A stretch of DNA of 64,000 bases from CBDCKN01 sp965219035 (GCA_965219035.1 CBDCMR010000002.1:1-64000), one strand, 5' to 3'; positions 42,325 through 52,354 are shown, numbered from the stretch's first letter. Numbers and translations: made by a program. The notes: generated by a model from the sequence alone, not told the origin.

Positions 42325-42946
42325 GGAGGGGCTCAAGGTGCCCAGGCGTCAACCGAAACGGGGCCGGCTGTGGCTCAACGATGGCTCGTGCATCCGACTC
42401 AGGCCGCTGTACCGGAATCACGTCTGGTCCTACGACTTCATGAGCACACGGACGCACGACGGTCGAGCGCTGAAGCTGCTGACCGTGCTCGACGAGTACA
42501 CGAGGGAGTGTGTGGCGATCAAGGTGGCTCGAAAGATCCGAGCCCACGACGTGCTCGAGGTTCTGGCCGAGCTCTTCGCTCATCACAGTCCGCCCGAGCA
42601 TCTACGCTCGGACAACGGGCCAGAGTTCACGGCCAAGCTCGTACGGCGGTGATTGGGCAGACTCGGTGTGCAAACGCTCTACATCGAGCCGGGAAGTCCT
42701 TGGGAGAACGGCTACAACGAGAGCTTCAACGGCAAGCTCAGAGACGAGTTCTTAAACGGCGAGATCTTCTACACGCTGCCCGAGGCCGTCGTCCTCGTCG
42801 AGCAATGGAGGCGGCTGTACAATACCGTTCGACCTCACAGCGCCTTCGGCGGACAACCCCCCGCCCCGGAGACGATAAAACCATCGTCTTGGTTCCTTAG
42901 AATGCCCCAACTTCTGGGACCACCGATAGCTCAAGGTCTAACATAG
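42325..42946 (+). pseudogene. IS3-family orfB relic, plus copy with an internal stop
   Basis: The frame begins within orfB (LKVPRRQPKRGRLWLNDGSC), includes the first catalytic Asp (VWSYDFMS), then LRSDNGPEFTAKLVRR and a TGA at 42650-42652. The minus copy has TGG (Trp) at that point. After the stop it continues in the same frame to PPIAQGLT. The first 100 or so codons are absent and the stop inactivates the rest. Confidence 0.75.
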
Positions 42947-43195
42947 GGAGTGGTACCATACTTGGGGGCACGTCACTCGCTTCAAGAGCTGGGTCTCCTT
43001 CTCGAGCTCCTTCAGCCGCCTCGCCTGGCTCGTCTTCATCCCTCCGTACTCCCGCCGCCACCGGTAGTAGGTCTGCTCGCTCACGCCCAGCTCCCGGCAC
43101 ACCTCCTTGATCCTCTTCCCGTTCGCAATCCCGACTTCGGCCTTCCGGAGAGCGTTGATGATCTGTCCCGCAGACATCCTCTTCTGCGCTGCCAT
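42938..43195 (-). pseudogene. IS3-family orfA, C-terminally truncated
   Basis: MSAGQIINALRKAEVGIANG, then KRIKEVCRELGVSEQTYYRW and RREYGGMKTSQARRLKELEK, form the helix-turn-helix and leucine zipper start of an IS3 orfA. Family homology stops near LLKRV, where the sequence joins the end of the plus-strand orfB relic. An IS3-like end (TCTAACACTGGACCTGG) lies just upstream at about 43231. Confidence 0.7.
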
Positions 43196-43325
43196 GTTGA
43201 CCTCCTCCTGGTCTCGACCGGCCCAAATTCTAACACTGGACCTGGTCTCGTTTCAGGGGGCTAGGTCAGAGGGGTCGGGTGGAGCCGTCGTGATGAAGAC
43301 CACCCAACACGGCGCAGCACTACCA

Positions 43326-43889
43326 TCATGCCGTCGAGTCAAAACTCACAGTTGGTACGTCTCGCACTTCTTCAGAGGTAACTTCGAAATACTCTCTCGC
43401 CTCGGCCCCGGTCGCCTTGGCAATCAGCGCTTGCGGAAATCGCCGAATGAAAGCGTTATAGGTTCGCACAGCGTCATTGTAATCCTGCCGCGCCGTTGCA
43501 ATCCTGTTTTCGGTGCCCTCCAATTGAACTTGCAACTCCATGAAGTTCTGGTTCGAACGCAGTTCCGGGTATGCCTCGGATATTACGAGCAGGCGCCCTA
43601 ACCCCTGCGTAAGGGACTGATTAGCCTCCGCCATCTGGCTCGGGTCTCCCGATTGGATTGCACCACCCAGGCGGGAACGAGCCTCGGCGATTGAAGTGAA
43701 CACTTCCTCTTCTTGATCGGCGAAGCCCCGGACCGTTGCGACGAGATTGGGGATGAGATCAGAACGCCTCTGCAGTTGCACTTCTATCTGACTCTTGAAT
43801 GCGTTGATCGCTTCGTCGTAGGTCTGAATGCGGTTGTAACCGCAACCACTCAACGAAACGAGTGCCAATCCAATTATTGCCCGCTTCAT
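43326..43889 (-). CDS. lemA: LemA-family lipoprotein
   Basis: The 187-residue protein begins with a lipoprotein signal and lipobox (LALVSLSGCGYN). The LemA helical bundle follows: QTYDEAINAFKSQIEVQLQR, RSDLIPNLVATVRGFADQEE, a middle helix around LTQGLGRLLVISEAYPELRS and the final RTYNAFIRRFPQALIAK. LemA is widespread, and its function is poorly known. It is often paired with TPM-domain proteins, as here. It is the last gene of a three-gene minus-strand operon (TPM protein, nucleotidyltransferase-like protein, LemA). Confidence 0.9.
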   Translation of the reverse strand: MKRAIIGLALVSLSGCGYNRIQTYDEAINAFKSQIEVQLQRRSDLIPNLVATVRGFADQEEEVFTSIAEARSRLGGAIQSGDPSQMAEANQSLTQGLGRLLVISEAYPELRSNQNFMELQVQLEGTENRIATARQDYNDAVRTYNAFIRRFPQALIAKATGAEAREYFEVTSEEVRDVPTVSFDSTA

Positions 43890-43924
43890 GTGATGATCTC
43901 CCCGTCAGAAAACTCCATCGGTCG

Positions 43925-44638
43925 TTATGCTTGGTCTACGTAGTTGGTCAACTTCTGTATTTCATCCACGTAGCGTGCGGCGATAGGGTCGTCACTCCGG
44001 AGTGCTTTCACCTTGTTTCCCGCAATTTTGTCGACGACCCAACCAAAAGCGCCTACCTCGAGGCCCGCGATACTCGCTGCCTGTTCAACAAGTCTCGCCG
44101 GCTTCGCCTCGGGCGTCTGATCTTCGAGACGCACCAGCGCCCTCATCAAGACGAAGAAAGTCGAAGCCGAGTCGATTAACAGTCGCGTCAAAGCTGCCCC
44201 GTTTGGGGCGAAAGCAGCGTATTGAGCTCTCAGCTGTAGAAGTTTGCCGCGAACCTCCCGCTCCAACTCCTGGCGAAGGTCATCCCTGTTGGTGACAATC
44301 CCCTCGAACGGATCGGTTCCCGCAACGAGTTTGTGTGCTTCCCTCATATCCTCGATTTCGATTGGGAAGACATCGGTCGATCCTTCCCATTCCACTCGCT
44401 CGAAAATAAGCGGGGCCGCATTTCCTTTCTTGACCCATGCAGCAAGTGATTTCTCTATCGGTCTAATCGCTTCGGTTGACGCGTCCTCGACCATCACCAG
44501 AATGTTCACCTCCTGGTGCGCTGGTGCGTAACCGCCACGTATTGCCGTACCGAATAACACCATCGACTTCAGGTTTTCGCCCAGATCGTTGGCGATCTGG
44601 GCTGCGACCTTGTTTGCCTGCTGTATCTTGTCCGCCAT
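43925..44638 (-). CDS. Nucleotidyltransferase-like protein between the TPM and LemA genes
   Basis: The 237-residue product has SMVLFGTAIRGGYAPAHQEV followed by NILVMVEDA. This is the shape of the GS-x10-DxD core of small nucleotidyltransferases, but with GT for GS and EVN for the metal-binding DxD. Catalysis is therefore doubtful. A helical C-terminal half follows (LLIDSASTFFVLMRALVRLE). It starts 3 bp after the TPM gene and ends 35 bp before lemA, so the three are one operon. A degenerate fold of this kind may act as a binding or regulatory module. Confidence 0.65.
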   Translation of the reverse strand: MADKIQQANKVAAQIANDLGENLKSMVLFGTAIRGGYAPAHQEVNILVMVEDASTEAIRPIEKSLAAWVKKGNAAPLIFERVEWEGSTDVFPIEIEDMREAHKLVAGTDPFEGIVTNRDDLRQELEREVRGKLLQLRAQYAAFAPNGAALTRLLIDSASTFFVLMRALVRLEDQTPEAKPARLVEQAASIAGLEVGAFGWVVDKIAGNKVKALRSDDPIAARYVDEIQKLTNYVDQA

Positions 44639-44641
44639 GCT

Positions 44642-45397
44642 CTAAAAACCGCCTGATGAGCCACCACCACTGAAACCACCACCACCTCCGAAACCGCCAA
44701 AACCGCCACCGCCAAAACCGCCACCGCCATGGTAATGGCCTCCTCTTCCCGCGCCAAGCAACATGCCGAGCAGGAGCCACCGGCCCGATCCTCGTCGGCC
44801 GAACAGGAAAAACACGCCGAGTAACAGCAGCCAGGAGTAGTTTACTCCTGTGCGCCCCGACGGCCGTCGTTGGGGGATCGGTCGGGCGACCTGGCCCGTC
44901 AATGTCACACCGAATTCTTCGGCGTATTCTCGGGCGAGCAGCTGAACACCGACGGCAAGACCCTCGGCATAGCTCCCTGATCTTGTCGCCGCTTCCCCAA
45001 TGGCGTTGCGAATCCGCAGGGTTTCAGCATCCGTTATGAAACCTTCCGCGCCGCGCCCGGTAGATATTGCGAGATCGGCCCTGCCGTCCCCCGGCCGTTG
45101 ACCCGGTACCAGCAGCAGGACCACCCCGGCATTGCTCGCCTGCGACCCCGCTCTCCGTTCTGCGCCCACGCCCCACTGCCGTCCGATGTCACGAGCGACA
45201 TCGATCGACGCTCGACCTTCCAGGTCCCGCAGAGTCACCACGGCGATGTCACCGCCGGTTTTCTGTTGGACCTCGCTTATCAGGGCTGTCATCGTCGTTT
45301 CAAGGCGTGAATCAATCATGCCAGCGAAGTCGTTGACGTAGCCCTCTGGGGCCGGTATCTGTAGCTGAACTGCGATGACCAAGACGTTGAGTAGCAT
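44642..45397 (-). CDS. TPM-domain membrane protein
   Basis: The 251-residue protein starts with a short hydrophobic segment. The TPM domain follows (GYVNDFAGMIDSRLETTMTA, KTGGDIAVVTLRDLEGRASI, GVVLLLVPGQR, DLAISTGRGAEGFITDAETL). Two membrane helices (WLLLLGVFFLFG and WLLLGMLLGAG) and a Gly-rich tail with repeated FGGGGFGG complete it. This is the YgcG/TPM architecture. TPM proteins act at membranes, and some bind metal or have phosphatase-like folds. It heads the operon with the nucleotidyltransferase-like gene and lemA. Confidence 0.88.
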   Translation of the reverse strand: MLLNVLVIAVQLQIPAPEGYVNDFAGMIDSRLETTMTALISEVQQKTGGDIAVVTLRDLEGRASIDVARDIGRQWGVGAERRAGSQASNAGVVLLLVPGQRPGDGRADLAISTGRGAEGFITDAETLRIRNAIGEAATRSGSYAEGLAVGVQLLAREYAEEFGVTLTGQVARPIPQRRPSGRTGVNYSWLLLLGVFFLFGRRGSGRWLLLGMLLGAGRGGHYHGGGGFGGGGFGGFGGGGGFSGGGSSGGF

Positions 45398-45516
45398 GCG
45401 GTAATTATAACCGTCCGCTGAACCCGTGTCGTGCCCGTGCTCACTGCAAGGACCGAGGACGGCATGAGCGGCCCCCAGGAGGCGCGAGAGGTTGGGTCAA
45501 TAGGTGTGTAAACGTA

Positions 45517-45890
45517 TCAGGCGGCATTCTTCCGCTGTTGGGTTGAGACGGGCTTTCCGTCTTCGAACTTCCTTCCTTCAAACACGTCCTTGAGGAGGTG
45601 AGGAGCGTCGAGCCTTCGGAACCGCTTCTCGGCCACCAAAAGCAACTTCCAGATCAGCGCCGTAGCGCTCTCGACCCGCTTGAATCGCTTCGCCGCCGTC
45701 GTCCTGAGCCGTAGCGCAGCGAACGGGCTCTCGACCACGTTCGTCGTGCGTAGATGCTTCCAGTGATCCTCGGGGAAGTCGTAGAACGCCACCATCCGCT
45801 CCCAGTCGTCCTCGAGTACGTCCACCGCCTTCGGATACCACGGCCTGTAGCGCCTGGCGAACACTTCGCGGGCCTTCACAGCCTCGGCCC
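45517..45890 (-). pseudogene. IS256-family transposase C-terminal relic
   Basis: The frame reads AEAVKAREVFARRYRPWYPK, LEDDWERMVAFYDFPEDHWK, HLRTTNVVESPFAALRLRTT and AAKRFKRVESATALIWKLLL. This is the last quarter of an IS256/Mutator transposase, with the catalytic Glu in TNVVES. The upstream three quarters are missing. The relic starts exactly where the restriction-methylase gene loses homology, so the two events are linked. Confidence 0.85.
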
Positions 45891-45894
45891 GACC

Positions 45895-48800
45895 CGTAGT
45901 GCCCCCATCCGGCGGTAACAGCGAAATCCTCGCCAATCATGTTGCGTTCCCCAACGGTACACGGAACAGAGATCGCGGCAATCTCGGAACGCAGGGGCGT
46001 TCGGGTGACACCAGGGATGGAGGTTTCGGGATCGAGTAAGGCGGCAAGCTGGCGCCCCCGTGCTGCTGATTCTGCAAGCGTTGCCCCTGAGCTTTCGGCC
46101 TCGCCGTCCGGCCAGCCGGGAAGCCAGATACGGGGCCATTCCATGCGCAGCGCCCCAGCGTTGGTTGCGCGGTAGCTGGGATCGTGCAGGACGGCGAGAA
46201 CATGGTAGAACAGGTCTTCGACATCCGCGCCAAGGCAGTCGAGATAGCGTTGCGCCGTTGCCGAAAGGTTGGCGCGGCCCACATCGCGTCCTTCGGTGCC
46301 TAACCCATCATCCCGCAACCAAGTTGGGAAATAACTGGAAAGCCCGTTACCGAGATTGTCGGCCATGTAGCGAATCAAGCTTCCGCGAGAGAAATCTTCC
46401 TTGGCTTCACGCTCGCGCGCTTCGATCCAAAGATTACCTTCGAACACATGGGGCCGGTAGTCGGCCCTCTTCTCGTCAAGCAGCTTCGTGTCGCTTTCCC
46501 AATAGAGCCAGCGGTTGTCGAATGGTCGGTACGCGAAGCGGATGAATCCAGATTCATCTGGTCCGCCGCGTCTCAGCAGCGCGTCACGCACTGCGGGGGC
46601 ATCGAAGCGCGCCGTGGACTTCATGACCCTCGGATAGCGCCGTGCGATGTCCTCATGGCTCAGCGCCGGGTCGAAGTAGCCGCCTACACGCGCGCGGAGC
46701 CGGTCAAGATCGGTGTCCACCAGAAACCCGTCGCGGCTGGTCTTGACGCCGGGAAACGAGACCGGGAACAGATCGGGGAGTGCAGGCCAATCGAACCAGT
46801 CAGCACTCACCGCTGTTTCCACAAAGGGAAGGCCCAGCGGCAACACCGGTTCGATCGTCGAGTAGAGAGCATCCGGTTCCGCCTCGGCCGTGGCAACCAA
46901 CTCCCCTGGCTTGGCCTGTCCCCAGAGATTCCGGAACGCAACCGTCTTGGCGGGCTCGTGGTCCACCTTACGCACCAGCGTCGCGATGGCGGTGCCAACC
47001 TGAATTCCAACCGGATCTCCGTCAGTGGAAAAGATGCTCGGGTCGGGCGAACCGTCCGGTGCTACCTTGCCTGTCTTGTACTTGTCGCCGTTCAGGCAGT
47101 CGATCCGGATTGCGTCAAATGCGTCGACGTAGCGCTCCCGCATACCGGTGAAGGACAAACCGTCGAGCCATGAATAGTTGGAGATGAAGCAAACCACTCC
47201 CTGTCCGGTCTTCTCCGCGATGCGCCGCTCCGCCATGCGGAAGAAGCGAACGTAGAGATCGTTCAGGCCCTGTCCTTCGGGCCGGCGCACCTGCTTGGTC
47301 GTCCGATAGGCTTCCGAGAGCTCACGCTCCTCGTCCACTGCCATGCCGGCGAAGCCGTTGTAGGGCGGGTTGCCCAGGATCACTAGAATCGGGGTTTCCT
47401 GCTTCACCCGATCTGCCCGGTCGCGTTCCTCTTCAAGCTCCGGGAAGGGCAGCGGCTTGTTCATGTGCGGCTCCCATCCGGTCAGCGCGTTGGTGAGGAA
47501 CACGCCTGCGCGCTCGGTGCCGTCATCCGCCAGCGGCGCGTCCAGATTCTGCATCGTCAAGCCGACCTGCAAATGCGCGACGACGAACGGCGCGGGCATG
47601 ATCTCGAATCCGAAGACGCGGTCGGTTGCCGCCTTCCTAACCGCTACGCCGGCGAGCGCACCGAGGCCCTGTTCTTCGAGATTGAGAGCAATGCGGCGGA
47701 GCACCTCCGCGAGATAGGACCCGGTGCCGCAGCACGGGTCCAGCACATAGACATTCTCTGCCGCGAGCCCGTCCGGAATGCAGAGATCGTCTTTCAGCGC
47801 CCTGTCCACGCGGGCCACCATGTAGCGGACCACTTCGGTTGGCGTGTACCAGACGCCCAGCTGCTTGCGTAGTGCGGGGTCGAAAGCTTCGAGGAACGGC
47901 TCGTAGAAGTACGGCACCGCCTCGCCTTCGTTGAACCGCGAGAAAAACTCGGCCCGGTCCACGCGGTCAAGCGCCGCCGCCGTCCAGTCCAGCACCTCGA
48001 CGAGACCGAGCGGCTTCAACCGGCCCGGGTCGGACAGCTGCTGAAACAAGGCACGCAGCACCGGTGCCCGCAGATGCCAAACCGACTCGCGCCAGTTGAA
48101 CCGCTCTTGGTTGTAGCGGCCCGCGAACAGTGGGTCGTCGCTGTTCTTCTCCTCGCGAGACCACAGCACCCAGGCGGAGAAGATTCCGTAAAACAACGTT
48201 TGGATCAGCGTCGAACGGAAGAAGCGTTCCCCGCGCTCGCCCTCGAAGCGCATGCCGAGCGCTTCTTCCAATGCTGACCGCACCGTCACGAGCGGTGGTG
48301 CGTCCCCTCCGGCCTCGACACGCGCTAGGCCGTCGCGCGCGTATGAAGCGAGCAGCCAAGCCAAGTCCTTCGGCTCGACCAGGGCGGCCCGGTGCGAGAG
48401 AGCCCGGCAAAGATACTCTCCGAGGCCCGCGCCGACGTCGCGGGCGAAGGCGCGAGGCTTCTCCAGCCTGCGCCAGAAGTCGTCAGTGCTCTCCGCTAAC
48501 CTGAAGGTCTCGAGCTTGGCCGGATCGCCCGACCCGTCCGTGCCCACCAGCACGAAATCGCGCCCGTTCGTTACCAGAACGAGACGGTAGCGGCCCCAAT
48601 ACCGGCTCACTTGATCCGATTCGGCGGTCACGCAGGCGTCGTCCTCCACACCCTTCACCTCGACGACGCCTCGCTCCGGGACCTGTCCCTCCCTCGGGCG
48701 GCCCTTCTGGACCTGCTTCGCCGTGTAGAGGGCATAGTCCGGATGACCGGCACCCTGATCCGCCCCCTCGAGAACGCAGAACACCTTGGGCTTCAGCGTG

Positions 48801-48940
48801 TCTCCGACTGCGCAAAGCAGGTTCGCCAGTGCAGGGTAGTAGGAGCGCTCCCCAGTCCCGCCACCAGAGGCGTGCACCCTACCCATGTCGGTGAAGTACG
48901 CCTCGACCGCAGAGATCAGCTTCTTGTTCGGACCTGTCAT
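45895..48940 (-). CDS. Single-chain restriction-methyltransferase (type IIG/ISP-like), 3'-truncated
   Basis: The N-terminal region carries a PD-(D/E)xK nuclease candidate: D68 in HPDYAL, then E94 and K96 in VVEVKG. A helical linker follows. The adenine-methylase core has DPCCGTGSYLAEVLRRIALN near residue 400 and NPPYNGFAG near 523. The C-terminal target recognition part contains NRWLYWESDTKLLDEKRADY, and FYHVLAVLHDPSYRATNAG lies near its end. No helicase lies between nuclease and methylase, which favours a single-chain type IIG-like enzyme. Family-like sequence ends near NMIGEDFAVT; the frame then runs out of register into the IS256 relic and stops at 45578. The last part of the recognition domain may be lost, so activity is uncertain. 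Confidence 0.8.
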
Positions 48941-49077
48941 CGTGCCTTCCTGAAAGTCGGACGCGCCGCCGCCTCAGGGCGAGATCCTGTAGCTTCAGAA
49001 CATATCACGAGGGGCGGTATTGTCTGCTCGCGTTGTCGAGCTGAAGGTACGGGGATCGGATCGCAATCGGCCGTCGC

Positions 49078-49410
49078 CTACGAAAGCGCCAAGAACGCTG
49101 CCTCCGCCTCCGCCTCGAACGCGAGAATCTCGGTTCGGCTGGATCGCAGCAAAGCCTCGATGTCGGCCGTGGTGCAGTTGCCCCGGCGGATCCAGATGAC
49201 CTTCGGAGGCGGACCTCGGAGGAAGCTCACCTGATGGAAGTCCGAGTCCTTCGAGACAATGGTGAGACCGTGGTCCCGGGCGTAACGCCAGATCGCGGCG
49301 TCGGTCGCTCGGGCCAGTTCGACATCTCGAACGTGGACGGACCCCGGAAACACATCCGATAGGCCAGCGACGAGACGCGGAGCAACGTTCTCGTCGAAGA
49401 GGAGCTTCAC
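49078..49410 (-). CDS. DUF5615 PIN-like toxin candidate
   Basis: The 110-residue protein starts MKLLFDENVAPRLVAGLSDV and has HVRDVELARATDAAIWRYAR, then TIVSKDSDFHQVSF. These give the acidic residues D6, E7, D38 and two Asp in KDSDF of the PIN-like DUF5615 family. Such proteins are predicted RNases paired with DUF433 antitoxins. ATG 49410 overlaps the stop of the DUF433 gene by 4 bp, the usual antitoxin-first order. Both genes look intact. Confidence 0.85.
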   Translation of the reverse strand: MKLLFDENVAPRLVAGLSDVFPGSVHVRDVELARATDAAIWRYARDHGLTIVSKDSDFHQVSFLRGPPPKVIWIRRGNCTTADIEALLRSSRTEILAFEAEAEAAFLALS

Positions 49411-49634
49411 TCGGGCGGGATCGAAACGAGCCTGCGCTCACGCTCCGCTGCGAAAGCCAGCGCTGCCCGGATGTCTTCGAGTTCCAGGTCCGGGAAATCC
49501 GCCAGTATTTCCGCTTCTGTCATCCCGGACGCCAAGTACTCGAGGATATCGTACACCGTGATCCGGAGCCCGCGAATGCACGGCTTCCCGCCCCTCTTCT
49601 CCGGCTCCAGGGTGATGCGATCAGAATAGTTCAT
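49407..49634 (-). CDS. DUF433 antitoxin candidate
   Basis: The 75-residue protein has RITLEPEKRGGKPCIRGLRI, then TVYDILEYLASGMTEAEILA and DFPDLELEDIRAALAFAAER. This is the complete winged-helix DUF433 fold, including the GGKPCIRG motif. DUF433 proteins bind DNA and pair with PIN-like toxins. It is the first gene of the two-gene cassette and probably represses its own promoter. Confidence 0.87.
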   Translation of the reverse strand: MNYSDRITLEPEKRGGKPCIRGLRITVYDILEYLASGMTEAEILADFPDLELEDIRAALAFAAERERRLVSIPPE

Positions 49635-49669
49635 GCCCTAGAATACCCGTACGCCAGATCGGGGGTCAA

Positions 49670-50000
49670 ATTTCCCCTCCGCTGGCATGGCTCCCTAGGA
49701 CCGCCGTCGAGCCTAGGGGCTCTTCCTCGGCTCTGAGCCGGTCCAAGTAGTCGGCCCAAGCTTGCATTGGGATCCCTGACCACGTGGGCCAACCGGTGCT
49801 CGATGAAGTCGGGCCGAGAGCCCAACATCTCGTCCAGAACGGTGCGTGCCACAGCACGGAAGCCATACAGGGTCATTCGTTCCGGGGGGATGTACAGAGC
49901 CCGGCAGTCCCCTCGCAAGGTGGAGTCGTTCATCGGCCGCACACGGTGCGGATAGCGTACATTCGGGAAGACGTAGCGGATGCCCAAGCAGCAAGCGAGC
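49670..50000 (-). pseudogene. Tyrosine integrase C-terminal relic
   Basis: The frame reads MTLYGFRAVARTVLDEMLGS followed by RPDFIEHRLAHVVRDPN, the box II arginine and following helix of a phage-type integrase. It then jumps to another frame with MQAWADYLDRLRAEEEPLG, the usual end. The segment carrying the tyrosine is deleted. It is cut on its upstream side near the left flank of the IS66 element. It is not the same subgroup as the intact integrase at 35691. Confidence 0.6.
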
Positions 50001-50149
50001 AAACGGCCGCCAGCGCGGCAGGAGTTGACGCTCGACAACCGCCACCTGTCTAGGGGGTAACTGTTCGGCCAAGCCGTGGGGAGCGTCGTGTTGTCGGATC
50101 GTGTGGTGGGGTCTGGTAACGTGATCCGGAATGTAGTATCGTCGAGGGC

Positions 50150-52354
50150 ATGGCGATGCGGGACGGCAACGGACATGCGAACGTGGCGCTGGCCGAGGGG
50201 CTGGAGGAGCTTTGGCCGGTGCCCGGTTCCGTGGAGTCGGAGCTTGGGGACTGGCGGTCGCTGTACGAGCGGGAGCGCGAGCGAGCGGAGGCGGCGGTGG
50301 CCCGCGCGGAGGAGTTGCGGTGGGCGGAGGTGCGGGCGCGCTGCGAAGCGGGATCGTGGAAGTGGTGGTGGGAGGCGTCGCGCCGGAAGCTGAGGGCGGT
50401 GATCGCGGAGACGCGGGAGGCCCGCCGCGCGGCGCGGGACGCCCTGGCGTTGCAGCGCGAGGTGGGGCGTCTGCACGGGCTGCTGCGGGAGGCCGGGGTG
50501 GACGCGGGGAAGCGCGGCACGGAGATGGCGCTTCGGATGGAGGTGGCACGGCTTCGCGAGGAGGGTTGGGCGCTGGAGAAGGCGCTCGATGCCCGCGCGG
50601 CCGAGGTGCAGAACCTTCACAAGGCCCGCATCGAAGCGGACGCGGATATCCTGGCGCTGCGGCGGCAGTTGCGCGAGATGCTCGAGATCCACGGCGAACT
50701 GTCGAAGCTGGGGGACCAGCGGGATCGGGTCGAGTCGCTGTCGGAGGAGGTCGGGGCGCTTCGCTGGGCGCTGAAGGTCTCGGAGGCGTCGAAGGGCCGC
50801 CTGACGGCGCGGCTGCGGCGTGCGGTCGAGGCGGGGCGGGCGCGGTCGCCGTCGGCCGCCGACGCGGAGTTGCGCAAGGCCTTGCGCAGATCGCGGCGCC
50901 AGAGGGCGACGATCGGCTCGCTGACGCGGGAGAAGACCCGGCTCGGCAGGAGGATGCGGGCGTCGCGGCGGCGGATCGAGCGCCTCGAGGGCCAACTGGC
51001 GAAGCTTCGCGCGTCGCGCACGGTGCTGCCGAAGGGGCAGTCCGGCGGCGCGTGCGAGAGGCAGGAGCGACCGCGTTCGGGGCGGCGGCGGGGCCAGCAG
51101 CCCGGCACGCCGGTCCACGGCCGCACCCCGCGCCCGGGGCTTGAGGAACGCACCGAGGAGCACAACCCGCCCGCCGATGCGCGGGTGTGCCGGGGTTGCG
51201 GGAGCCCGTACGCGGCCAACGGCGCCGAGGAGTCGGCCCTCGTCGAGATCGAGGTCCGGGCGCACCGGCGGGTGATCCGCCGCCCGCGCTGGCGGCGGAC
51301 GTGCGGGTGCGCGTCGTCGCCCGCCGAAGTGACGGCGCCCCCCGTGCCTCGGCTGTTCGCCCGCACGCCGTACGGGACGAGCGTCTGGTCGCGCTTCCTG
51401 TTCGAGCGCTACGCGTGCCTGCGCCCGCTGCACCGGGTCCGCGGGTGGCTGTCCGACCAGGGTCTGCCGGTCTCGCCGGGCACGCTGGCGGACAGCGTGC
51501 ACCGCTTGGCGCCGTTGTTCGAGCCGGTGGGCGCGGCGATCCTCGCGCACCAGAACGGCTCGGCGCTGCGCCATGCCGACGAGACCAGCTGGCGGGTGCG
51601 GGCGCTGCGCGACAGCGACGGATCGGGGTACGCGTGGCTGTGGATCTCGGTCGGCCGCGGCGCGGCCTACTTCCATGTGGATCCGTCACGCAGCGCCGAG
51701 GCGGCCCGGAAGCTGTTCGACGGGGCGCTGTGCCCGACGGTCCTCGTCTGCGACCGCTACAGCGGCTACAAGAAGCTGGCGCGTCTCCTCGGGGGCAGGG
51801 TCACGCTGTCGTTCTGCTGGGCGCACATGCGCAGGGACTTCATCCGGTGCGCGGCCGGGCACGTCCATCTGACCGGCTGGTGCCGGGAGTGGCTCGGGCG
51901 GATCGCCACGGTCTACCGCCTGCACAAGGCGCGGCTGGAGCTCCACGACCCCGGCCTCGAGCGCCAGAGCCCGGCGTTCGACGCGGCGCACGACGCGCTG
52001 AGCGAGGCGCTCGGCGGCATGTTCGCGGCCTCCGAACGCCAACTCGCCCGCCTGTCGCCAAAGGCGAGGGAGGGAGGGCCGCTGCGCTCGCTCCTCAACC
52101 ACCGCGAGGGGCTGAGCGTCTTCCTCGACCGGCCCCGCGTGCCGCTCGACAACAACCTCGCCGAGCGGCTGCTGCGCGGCCCGGCCATCGGGCGGCGCCT
52201 GTCGTTCGGCTCCGACAGCGAGTCCGGCGCCCGGTTCACCGCGCTCATGTACTCGGTGACCGGCACCCTGAGGCTGAACGGCCTCGACGTGCCGCGCTGG
52301 CTGCCGTGGTCGATGGACGCCGGACGCAGGCGCGAAATGACGGCGTCCGCATGA
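50150..52354 (+). CDS. IS66-family transposase (TnpC-like) with a long coiled-coil N-terminus
   Basis: The 734-residue protein is longer than usual for TnpC (about 500). Residues 30-300 are Arg/Glu/Ala-rich heptads predicted to form a coiled coil. A zinc-binding region follows (CRGCGSPY and RRTCGCASS). The DDE domain has D477 in HADETSW, D535 in LVCDRYSGYKK and E672 in NNLAERLLRG, with a CWAHMRRDF motif between the last two. The closing segment FTALMYSVTGTLRLNGLDVP is like the TnpC end. ATG 50150 is the first good start inside the left end. The stop overlaps the DUF4338 start, so expression is coupled. Confidence 0.9.
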   Translation: MAMRDGNGHANVALAEGLEELWPVPGSVESELGDWRSLYERERERAEAAVARAEELRWAEVRARCEAGSWKWWWEASRRKLRAVIAETREARRAARDALALQREVGRLHGLLREAGVDAGKRGTEMALRMEVARLREEGWALEKALDARAAEVQNLHKARIEADADILALRRQLREMLEIHGELSKLGDQRDRVESLSEEVGALRWALKVSEASKGRLTARLRRAVEAGRARSPSAADAELRKALRRSRRQRATIGSLTREKTRLGRRMRASRRRIERLEGQLAKLRASRTVLPKGQSGGACERQERPRSGRRRGQQPGTPVHGRTPRPGLEERTEEHNPPADARVCRGCGSPYAANGAEESALVEIEVRAHRRVIRRPRWRRTCGCASSPAEVTAPPVPRLFARTPYGTSVWSRFLFERYACLRPLHRVRGWLSDQGLPVSPGTLADSVHRLAPLFEPVGAAILAHQNGSALRHADETSWRVRALRDSDGSGYAWLWISVGRGAAYFHVDPSRSAEAARKLFDGALCPTVLVCDRYSGYKKLARLLGGRVTLSFCWAHMRRDFIRCAAGHVHLTGWCREWLGRIATVYRLHKARLELHDPGLERQSPAFDAAHDALSEALGGMFAASERQLARLSPKAREGGPLRSLLNHREGLSVFLDRPRVPLDNNLAERLLRGPAIGRRLSFGSDSESGARFTALMYSVTGTLRLNGLDVPRWLPWSMDAGRRREMTASA

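Larger units (their letters stand above)
41895..43255. mobile_element. Rearranged IS3-family relics
   Basis: The area contains two C-terminal orfB copies arranged head to head, and an orfA fragment. Similar ends ACCACATCCTATGTTAG (about 41890-41910) and CTAACATAGGGAGTGGT (about 42938-42954) face outwards. The pieces come from one IS3 subgroup but no complete element remains. Confidence 0.7.

Noticed and set aside
49631..51676. Long minus-strand frames over the IS66 transposase coiled coil
   Set aside because: They are Pro/Arg/Ala-rich and low in complexity, and they cross the transposon end; they are not plausible as proteins.
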